Positions 1-4,221 of a stretch of DNA of 5,350 nucleotides are shown piece after piece. How positions within the stretch are numbered: the stretch's first letter is position 1; each line of letters opens with the position of its first letter. The stretch covers positions 1-5,350 of the forward strand of contig JAJYTX010000240.1 of the NCBI GenBank assembly GCA_021792815.1. The letters run 5' to 3'. The notes beneath the pieces were generated by a model, which was not told the origin of the DNA, ran no database searches, and saw only the letters and a program-made list of their open reading frames with translations. The stretch is from Pseudomonadota bacterium. Its GTDB lineage: Bacteria > Pseudomonadota > Gammaproteobacteria > Steroidobacterales > Steroidobacteraceae. The position numbers and the translations under genes were made by a program.

Positions 1-304
1 ATGAGCCGGAACCGGAGGGCGTCGCGAGCAGCGCCGGCAGCCAGCCCTGGCCCTCGGGCGAGCGGATCGGCCGCGGGGCGAGCTGCACGAAATCCTGCTC
101 CATGACGCGCAGCGCGCTCTGCAGGGCGAGCAGCTGGCGCTGATTGCGGCGGATCGCGCCGCGGTTGCGCAGCGCCTGGCTGATCGCGCCATAGCCGATG
201 GCGAACATCACCGCGGCGACGAACAGCGCCACCAGCAGCTCGATCAGCGTGAAGCCGCGCGCGCCGCGCCGGGCAGGTCGCGCGGTGTGATGCGGGTGGG
301 TCAT
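1..304 (-). CDS. gspJ: Type II secretion minor pseudopilin GspJ (N-terminal part)
   Basis: Seen: 101 codons from ATG at 304 to the window edge, so the C-terminal part is missing (family length is roughly 200 residues). The N-terminus is a basic 17-residue leader ending RRGARG, followed by FTLIE and a hydrophobic helix to about residue 38. This gives a prepilin peptidase site G17|F18 with Glu22 at mature position +5. After the helix, a region around residues 53-80 (RRNQRQLLALQSALRVMEQDF) and the following QLAPRPIR resemble the GspJ family. Known: GspJ is a minor pseudopilin that forms the pseudopilus tip complex with GspI and GspK at the inner membrane. The start codon overlaps the gspI stop (ATGA), which implies translational coupling. 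The call rests on similarity plus position after gspI; the fold-specific C-terminus cannot be seen. Confidence 0.9.
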   Translation of the reverse strand, partial: MTHPHHTARPARRGARGFTLIELLVALFVAAVMFAIGYGAISQALRNRGAIRRNQRQLLALQSALRVMEQDFVQLAPRPIRSPEGQGWLPALLATPSGSGS

Positions 305-720
305 GTGCCCGGATTCCACTGCGGTTCGGGTACATTGGCCGGCGCGAGGGCATTGCCGATGTAGCCGGTAACCGTGGCATACCAGTTCTTGCGAGCCCCG
401 TGCGCGTGGCCGGCGGGCTTCACGTCGACCACGATCCGCTCGACGCCCGGCACCCGTGTCTGACTCACCTTCTGCCGCCACTGCCAGCGCCGCTTGGCGA
501 AGTGCACGTGGCCGTTCGAGGTCCCGGTGGCGGGAAAGGCCCCGGAGAGTCTGACGCGCTCGACCTGATTGAGCGCGACCCACTCGGCGAAGGTCTTGTG
601 GCGAAGATACACGGCGGCGTTGGCCGAGGAGGTGAGCGCCTCGAGCACCGCGGCCATGCCGATCGTCACGATGGCGAGGGCGACCAGCACTTCGATCAGC
701 GTGAAGCCGTCGCGCCTCAT
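301..720 (-). CDS. gspI: Type II secretion minor pseudopilin GspI
   Basis: Seen: 139 residues, slightly longer than the usual 120-130. The leader is only MRRDG, with cleavage expected at G5|F6 and Glu10 at mature +5, followed by a hydrophobic helix to about residue 27. The stretch AEWVALNQVERVRLSG (residues 45-60), then RRWQWRQKVSQTRVPGVERIVVDV (77-100), match the GspI pattern of a conserved WVAxNxxxxxRL block and a W-x-W strand. Known: GspI nucleates the pseudopilus tip with GspJ and GspK. The ATG overlaps the gspH stop by four bases, and the stop overlaps the gspJ start in the same way, so the gene sits inside a coupled operon. The only clear ATG is the one adjacent to the leader, so the start is secure. 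The C-terminal tail after residue 120 (proline- and asparagine-rich) is a small family-atypical extension. Confidence 0.95.
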   Translation of the reverse strand: MRRDGFTLIEVLVALAIVTIGMAAVLEALTSSANAAVYLRHKTFAEWVALNQVERVRLSGAFPATGTSNGHVHFAKRRWQWRQKVSQTRVPGVERIVVDVKPAGHAHGARKNWYATVTGYIGNALAPANVPEPQWNPGT

Positions 721-1259
721 GTTCCGCGGACCACCATGGGTTTCTCGACGATCCGGCCGTTCTGGTTCTGATCGAGCGTGATGCTGCTCCCGGCGCTTTC
801 CCGATCGATGGTGATCCGGAACGAGGACAGATCGCCGCTCGAGAACAGCATCACCTGCGGGACGAGGGCGCCGGGGTGCCGATCACGGTGCTCGCGCAGC
901 ACGATCGGCCGCGCGTCCACCGTCAGCCTGAACCGCAGGCCGCCCGGCAGCGTGCGCCTGCGCAGCGCATCGTCCTCGCTGACCGGACGCCACACGGCGT
1001 GGCGCACCGAATACACCACGAACTGATAACCGTGGCGCGTGAACACGATGCCGTAATCGCGGGTCTGCAGCTGCGCCTGGTCGTGCGCGTAGCGCATCAG
1101 CGCGAGCAGCCGGCGGCTCTCGGTTTTCAGCTGCGGATCGCGCCCCGTCAGGTTCAACGACAGCAGCACGCCCCCGGCGACGATGCCGATGATCGCGACG
1201 ACCACCAGCATCTCCATCAGCGTGAACCCCCGGGCGCGTCGCGCGCGCGCGCCCCGCAT
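717..1259 (-). CDS. gspH: Type II secretion minor pseudopilin GspH
   Basis: Seen: 180 residues when started at ATG 1259, four bases after the gspG stop. The frame stays open further upstream to an ATG at 1349, but that start would put 30 residues of gspG-overlapping sequence before the leader, so 1259 is chosen. The leader MRGARARRARG is strongly basic. The G11|F12 site is followed by TLMEMLVVVAIIGIVAGG, with Glu16 at mature +5. Residues 49-90 (RRLLALMRYAHDQAQLQTRDYGIVF... W) and 103-146 (TLPGGLRFRL ... PQVMLFSSGDLSSF) match the GspH family: a helix followed by a beta-rich domain with the conserved LFSSGD strand. Known: GspH is a minor pseudopilin placed below the GspI-J-K tip, next to the GspG fibre. 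FimT/type IV pilus relatives share this fold, but the neighbours favour GspH. Confidence 0.93.
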   Translation of the reverse strand: MRGARARRARGFTLMEMLVVVAIIGIVAGGVLLSLNLTGRDPQLKTESRRLLALMRYAHDQAQLQTRDYGIVFTRHGYQFVVYSVRHAVWRPVSEDDALRRRTLPGGLRFRLTVDARPIVLREHRDRHPGALVPQVMLFSSGDLSSFRITIDRESAGSSITLDQNQNGRIVEKPMVVRGT

Positions 1260-1263
1260 ACGC

Positions 1264-1737
1264 TCAATCGCCGATGTTCCAGTTGCCGATCGTGGCATCG
1301 ACGCCCTTGCCGCCCGGCTGATCGTTGGCGCCGAGGGTGTACAGGTCATAGGGCTGCCCGTGCGTGCCGGGATAGACGTAATGATAGGCGTGGCCCCAGG
1401 GGTCTTTGGTCAGGCGCTGCAGGTACGGACCATTCCAGTGCGTGATCGAGGGGTCGTTCGGCTTGCGGATGAGCGCCTCCAGGCCCTGGTCGGTGGTCGG
1501 ATAGACCGAATTGTCCATCCGGTAGGTCTGCAGCGCCTCCTCGATGGATTCGATGTCTTCCTTCGCCTTGGCCACGCGGGCCTCGTCGACCTTGTTGATC
1601 ACCGTCGGCACGATGACCGCGGCCAGCAGGCCGATGATGACCACGACCACCATGATCTCGATGAGCGTGAAGCCGCGCGCCTCGCGCGGCAGGGTCCATC
1701 TCGAGCGTCCAAGACGGGGGTGCATTCGCTGTGGCAT
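1264..1737 (-). CDS. gspG: Type II secretion major pseudopilin GspG
   Basis: Seen: 157 residues. A 22-residue basic leader ends REARG, with cleavage at G22|F23 and Glu27 at mature +5, then the helix TLIEIMVVVVIIGLLAAVIVP, giving a mature protein of 135 residues, typical for GspG. Family signatures follow: YPTTDQGLEAL (79-89), GPYLQRLTKDPWG (103-115), YDLYTLGAND (130-139) and GGKGVDATIGNW (142-153). The last two blocks form the calcium-binding loop that stabilises the major pseudopilin in this family. Known: GspG subunits polymerise into the pseudopilus that pushes folded exoproteins through the GspD secretin. A second in-frame ATG at 1725 would give an 18-residue leader. Neither ATG has a good Shine-Dalgarno sequence, so the exact start is open. 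This is the first gene of the local operon and faces away from fabD. Confidence 0.97.
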   Translation of the reverse strand: MPQRMHPRLGRSRWTLPREARGFTLIEIMVVVVIIGLLAAVIVPTVINKVDEARVAKAKEDIESIEEALQTYRMDNSVYPTTDQGLEALIRKPNDPSITHWNGPYLQRLTKDPWGHAYHYVYPGTHGQPYDLYTLGANDQPGGKGVDATIGNWNIGD

Positions 1738-1779
1738 GGTGGATGGTGCGTCAGGGGCGCGTCGGGGCGCAATCCCACG

Positions 1780-1788
1780 ATGATAACA
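1780..1788 (-). promoter_or_regulatory. Probable gspG operon promoter, extended -10
   Basis: On the minus strand the sequence reads TGT-TATCAT: an extended -10 TGN followed by a hexamer matching TATAAT at 5 of 6 positions. It lies 42 bases before the gspG ATG at 1737, which would give a leader of about 36 bases. The -35 position (1803-1808) reads GGGGCC and does not resemble TTGACA, as is tolerated with an extended -10. The inverted repeat at 1804-1827 covers this -35 position, so a bound protein there would affect this promoter. Inference from sequence only. Confidence 0.45.
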
Positions 1789-1803
1789 AATGCAGGCTCC
1801 GAG

Positions 1804-1827
1804 GCCCCGAGTGGCCTTACTCGGGGC
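1804..1827. promoter_or_regulatory. Perfect 9-bp inverted repeat, candidate operator
   Basis: Arms GCCCCGAGT (1804-1812) and ACTCGGGGC (1819-1827) are exact reverse complements around the 6-base centre GGCCTT. No T-run follows on either strand, so it is not a standard intrinsic terminator. It lies between two divergent start codons, overlaps the expected -35 of the gspG promoter and lies about 100 bases upstream of the proposed fabD start of transcription. A dimeric regulator site is the most economical reading. A stem-loop in a longer transcript from either side is the alternative. Confidence 0.4.
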
Positions 1828-1908
1828 GCCGCCCGGGTTCGACCGGCGTCTCGCGCGGCGGTTCCTCCACGGCGCCAGCCGCCCGGCCCCGACCGCAGCG
1901 CTACCGGG

Positions 1909-1914
1909 TATACT
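1909..1914 (+). promoter_or_regulatory. Possible fabD promoter -10 element
   Basis: TATACT matches the sigma-70 -10 consensus at 5 of 6 positions in an otherwise very GC-rich stretch. It would start transcription near 1921, about 20 bases before the fabD ATG. No convincing -35 is present at 16-18 bases upstream. Since fabD follows a divergent gene, some promoter must lie in 1738-1941, and this is the best candidate seen. Confidence 0.4.
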
Positions 1915-1941
1915 GATCGTTTTACGGCACGCGGGGACGTC

Positions 1942-2886
1942 ATGGCATTCGGCTTCGTCTTTCCGGGACAGGGCTCACAATCGGTCGGCATGTTGGGCGG
2001 CCTGGTCTCGGCCGAATCCGGGCGCCTGATCCGCGAGACCTTTGCCGAAGCCTCGGGCGTGCTCGGCTACGACCTGTGGCAGCTCGCGGCCGAAGGGCCG
2101 GCCGAGCAGCTCAACACCACGGAGTGTACCCAGCCGGCGATGCTCGCCGCGGGCATTGCGACCTTCAGAGTGTGGCGTGCCCTCGGCGGCAGCGAGCCCG
2201 CCGTGGTCGCCGGCCACAGCCTCGGGGAGTTTTCGGCGCTGGTCGCCGCCGGCGCGCTCGAGTTCGCCGCCGCCATCGAGCTGGTGCGTTTCCGGGGGCG
2301 GGCCATGCAGGAGGCGGTCCCGCTGGGCAGTGGCGCCATGGCGGCGATTCTCGGCCTCGAGGACGATGCGGTCATCGAGTCCTGCCGAGAGGCGGCCGCG
2401 GGCGGGGTGGTCGAGGCGGTCAATTTCAATGCGCCGGGTCAGGTGGTCATCGCCGGGGAGCGCGGGCCCGTCGAGCGCGCCATCGGCCTCGCCAAGGCCC
2501 GTGGTGCCAAGCGGGCGGTCATACTGCCCGTCAGCGTGCCCTCGCACAGCCGCCTCATGGGTCCGGCGGGCGAGCGGCTCGGGCAGGCGCTCGCCTCGGT
2601 CGCGCTGTGCGCGCCGCGCCTGCCGTTCGTGAGCGCCGTGGACGCGCAGCCTCATGAGGATCCCGAGGCGCTGCGGGCGTTGCTCGTGCGCCAGCTCTCG
2701 AGCCCGGTGCGCTGGTCGCAGACGGTGCGCGCGCTCGCCTCGCGGGGTCTGGGACAGCTCATCGAGTGCGGGCCGGGCAAGGTGCTCACCGCGCTCAACC
2801 GGCGCATCGAGCGCCGTCCCGACCTGGCATGCCTCGCACTCGAGGACGCGGCGTCGCTCGAGGAAGCGCTGACGGCGACCCGTTGA
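1942..2886 (+). CDS. fabD: Malonyl-CoA:ACP transacylase FabD
   Basis: Role (known family): moves malonyl from CoA to the phosphopantetheine arm of acyl carrier protein in the cytoplasm, supplying the extender unit for fatty acid synthesis. Seen: 314 residues, close to the usual 308-312. The N-terminus FVFPGQGSQSVGM (5-17) is diagnostic. The nucleophile elbow GHSLGE (91-96) carries catalytic Ser93. Arg118 in RFRGR fits the malonate carboxylate-binding arginine, and His202 in PVSVPSHSRLM is the catalytic histidine. Q251 in QLSSPVRW and the C-terminal ECGPGKVLTALNRRI block complete the family pattern. Start: ATG at 1942 with GGGGA four bases before it; the frame is open further upstream, but that stretch is antisense to gspG. 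It heads the fab cluster here, 50 bases before fabG. No key residue is missing. Confidence 0.98.
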   Translation: MAFGFVFPGQGSQSVGMLGGLVSAESGRLIRETFAEASGVLGYDLWQLAAEGPAEQLNTTECTQPAMLAAGIATFRVWRALGGSEPAVVAGHSLGEFSALVAAGALEFAAAIELVRFRGRAMQEAVPLGSGAMAAILGLEDDAVIESCREAAAGGVVEAVNFNAPGQVVIAGERGPVERAIGLAKARGAKRAVILPVSVPSHSRLMGPAGERLGQALASVALCAPRLPFVSAVDAQPHEDPEALRALLVRQLSSPVRWSQTVRALASRGLGQLIECGPGKVLTALNRRIERRPDLACLALEDAASLEEALTATR

Positions 2887-2936
2887 GTTCAGCGGTTGAT
2901 CAGCGCCTGGCCCCGTGGCCGGGCCGGAGACCATCG

Positions 2937-3677
2937 ATGCTTGCCAATGACACCGCGCTCGTCACGGGCGCTTCCCGCGGAATCGGCCGCGCCATTGCGC
3001 TGGCGCTCGGCCGGGCGGGCGCGCGCGTGATCGGTACGGCGACCTCGCCCGAAGGAGCCGCGGCCATCACCGCCCTGCTCTGCGGCGAGGGGTACGCGGG
3101 CCGCGGCGCGCAGCTCGACGTGGCGCAGGCCGCCTCGATCGAGGCGTTGCTCGCGCAGCTCGAGGCCGCCGGTGAGATGCCGACCATTCTGGTCAACAAC
3201 GCGGCCGTGACGCGTGATGCGCTGCTGCTGCGCATGAAGCCCGAGGATTGGGACCAGGTGATCGCCACCAATCTCACCTCGGTGTTCCGCCTGACCAAAG
3301 CCTGCCTGAGGCGGATGATGAAAGAGCGCCACGGCCGGATCGTGAACCTGACTTCGGTGGTCGCGCTCACGGGAAATCCGGGCCAGGCCAACTACGCGGC
3401 CGCCAAGGCGGGGCTGCTCGGTTTCACCAAGTCCCTCGCCAAGGAGGTCGCCTCGCGTGGCATCACCGTCAATGCGGTGGCCCCGGGATTCATCGACACC
3501 GATATGACGCGCACCCTGGCGCAGGAGCAGCGTACGGCGCTGCTCACGCAGATTCCGGCGGGGCGGCTCGGGTCGGTGGAGGATGTGGCTGCGGCGGTGC
3601 TGTTTCTCGCCTCGCCTCAGGCCGGGTACATCACCGGTGAAACGCTGCACGTCAATGGCGGGATGTACATGCCCTGA
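2937..3677 (+). CDS. fabG: 3-oxoacyl-[ACP] reductase FabG
   Basis: Role (known family): NADPH-dependent reduction of 3-ketoacyl-ACP to 3-hydroxyacyl-ACP, the first reductive step of elongation; works as a cytoplasmic tetramer. Seen: 246 residues, typical for FabG (244 in Escherichia coli). Short-chain dehydrogenase features in order: cofactor-binding TGASRGIG (10-17); the NNA block LVNNAAVTRDALLLRMK (86-101); catalytic tetrad Asn112 (TNLTS), Ser140 (NLTSVV), Tyr153 and Lys157 (NYAAAK); APGFIDTDMT (182-191); and C-terminal YITGETLHVNGGMYMP. Start: ATG 2937 has GGAG (2926-2929) seven bases upstream and places TALVTGASRG at the usual distance; upstream in-frame Met codons lie inside fabD and are rejected. 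One small oddity is NNAA where NNAG is usual. Position between fabD and acpP supports FabG over other SDR enzymes. Confidence 0.98.
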   Translation: MLANDTALVTGASRGIGRAIALALGRAGARVIGTATSPEGAAAITALLCGEGYAGRGAQLDVAQAASIEALLAQLEAAGEMPTILVNNAAVTRDALLLRMKPEDWDQVIATNLTSVFRLTKACLRRMMKERHGRIVNLTSVVALTGNPGQANYAAAKAGLLGFTKSLAKEVASRGITVNAVAPGFIDTDMTRTLAQEQRTALLTQIPAGRLGSVEDVAAAVLFLASPQAGYITGETLHVNGGMYMP

Positions 3678-3711
3678 GGCGTGGCCGGGGCGCGGTCGCG
3701 GTGGCCACGCC
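3678..3711 (+). other. GC-rich stem-loop directly after fabG
   Basis: GGCGTGGCC (3678-3686) and GGCCACGCC (3703-3711) are perfect 9-bp complements with a 16-base GC-rich loop, beginning at the base after the fabG stop. A small second stem, GGGC-TCGC-GCCC, follows at 3714-3725. No T-run follows, so it is not a textbook intrinsic terminator. It could slow or partly end transcription, mark an RNA processing point, or protect the 3' end of a fabD-fabG mRNA. Confidence 0.45.
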
Positions 3712-3754
3712 AGGGGCTCGCGCCCGGGAGCGAAAGAATTCATCAGGAAAATCA

Positions 3755-3783
3755 GCCACTCACGGTCTGCAATAGCGAGTGGC
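3755..3783 (+). promoter_or_regulatory. 7-bp inverted repeat upstream of acpP promoter
   Basis: GCCACTC (3755-3761) and GAGTGGC (3777-3783) are exact reverse complements, 15 bases apart. The right arm overlaps the expected -35 position of the acpP promoter proposed at 3803. An operator is possible; a 7-bp match in GC-rich DNA can also occur by chance. Confidence 0.25.
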
Positions 3784-3802
3784 GGCCCGAGGGGTGTTCC
3801 CC

Positions 3803-3808
3803 TAAAAT
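3803..3808 (+). promoter_or_regulatory. Probable acpP promoter -10 element
   Basis: TAAAAT matches the -10 consensus at 5 of 6 positions and is one of few AT-rich hexamers in the 210-base fabG-acpP gap. It is followed by a very GC-rich discriminator (ACCGCGCCCCCTG), the kind linked to growth-rate and ppGpp control. The -35 at 17-base spacing (TGGCGG) is poor. Transcription would start near 3815, giving a leader of about 73 bases. A 5-bp stem, AGGGG-TGTT-CCCCT (3790-3803), abuts it. A dedicated acpP promoter is established in Escherichia coli, which supports the reading. Confidence 0.45.
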
Positions 3809-3873
3809 ACCGCGCCCCCTGCCGCACCCTTCGAGGTGGCGCGGGGGAGCGCATAGTTCATTCACCCATGCAT

Positions 3874-3878
3874 AAGGA
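3874..3878 (+). promoter_or_regulatory. acpP ribosome binding site
   Basis: AAGGA lies nine bases before the acpP ATG at 3888 and is among the better Shine-Dalgarno matches in the window, in keeping with the very high expression expected of acyl carrier protein. It fixes the acpP start. Confidence 0.7.
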
Positions 3879-3887
3879 CCCACCTTA

Positions 3888-4130
3888 ATGAGCACAGTTG
3901 AGCAGCAGGTCAAAGCCATCGTGGCCGAGCAGCTTGGCGTCAAGCAGGAGCAGGTGACCAATGACGCCTCGTTCGTCGATGATCTCGGCGCCGATTCGCT
4001 CGATACCGTCGAGCTGGTCATGGCGCTCGAAGAAGAATTCGAGATCGAGATCCCGGACGAGGATGCCGAGAAGATCACCACGGTCCAGCAGGCGATCGAT
4101 TACATCAACGAGCGCCGCAACAAGGCCTGA
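3888..4130 (+). CDS. acpP: Acyl carrier protein AcpP
   Basis: Role (known family): carries acyl intermediates on a 4'-phosphopantetheine arm through all steps of fatty acid synthesis and to lipid A, phospholipid and other acceptors; cytoplasmic and very abundant. Seen: 80 residues, highly acidic. The attachment motif is [31 protein letters not shown] (33-63), with Ser37 (36 after Met removal) as the site modified by holo-ACP synthase, and helix II ([16 protein letters not shown]) is the partner-recognition helix. The N-terminal helix [18 protein letters not shown] and the C-terminal [14 protein letters not shown] match AcpP along its full length. Start ATG 3888 follows AAGGA at good spacing. 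It sits between fabG and fabF, separated by longer gaps (210 and 91 bases) than seen elsewhere in the cluster, and has its own probable promoter and a downstream stem-loop, so it is likely expressed in excess of its neighbours. Confidence 0.99.
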   Translation: MSTVEQQVKAIVAEQLGVKQEQVTNDASFVDDLGADSLDTVELVMALEEEFEIEIPDEDAEKITTVQQAIDYINERRNKA

Positions 4131-4141
4131 GCCGCGGCGGG

Positions 4142-4175
4142 CGGTCGCGCGCCGGCGTGCCGTGCCGCGCGACCG
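4142..4175 (+). other. Strong stem-loop after acpP
   Basis: CGGTCGCGCG (4142-4151) and CGCGCGACCG (4166-4175) form a perfect 10-bp stem around a 14-base loop, 11 bases after the acpP stop. No T-run follows, so full intrinsic termination is unlikely. It is well placed to stabilise a short acpP mRNA or reduce read-through into fabF, which starts 46 bases further on. Confidence 0.5.
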
Positions 4176-4221
4176 GGCGGCAGGGTTCGAAACTCTCAAT
4201 CATCCAGAAGACAGGCAGCGT

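Noticed and set aside
1229..1257. Run of alternating GC in the gspH start region
   Set aside because: It codes for the basic Arg-Ala leader of GspH and needs no separate explanation.
241..1676. A near-identical 17-base repeat (as at 241-257 and 693-709) seen four times
   Set aside because: It encodes the GFTLIE-type prepilin peptidase site in each pseudopilin; shared protein motif explains it.
1828..1886. Direct repeat GCCGCCCGG at 1828-1836 and 1878-1886
   Set aside because: Nine bases of pure G/C in DNA of this composition, 50 bases apart, is expected by chance.
1183..1941. Long in-frame extension of fabD upstream on the plus strand
   Set aside because: It runs antisense through gspG and gspH, has no family resemblance, and FabD clearly begins MAFGFVFPGQGSQ at 1942.
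2887..2936. Short GGCCC/GGGCC pairing in the fabD-fabG gap
   Set aside because: Stem is only 5 bp in a GC-rich 50-base gap, and the region also holds the fabG ribosome binding site; too weak to call.
3790..3810. AGGGG-TGTT-CCCCT stem followed by AAAA as a terminator
   Set aside because: The following run is A, not T, on the plus strand, and nothing suitable follows on the minus strand; it fits better as part of the acpP promoter.
1975..3854. Long open frames on the minus strand opposite fabD and fabG (about 320 residues each)
   Set aside because: Rich in Arg, Gly and Ala with no recognisable domain; these are antisense frames kept open by high GC at third positions.
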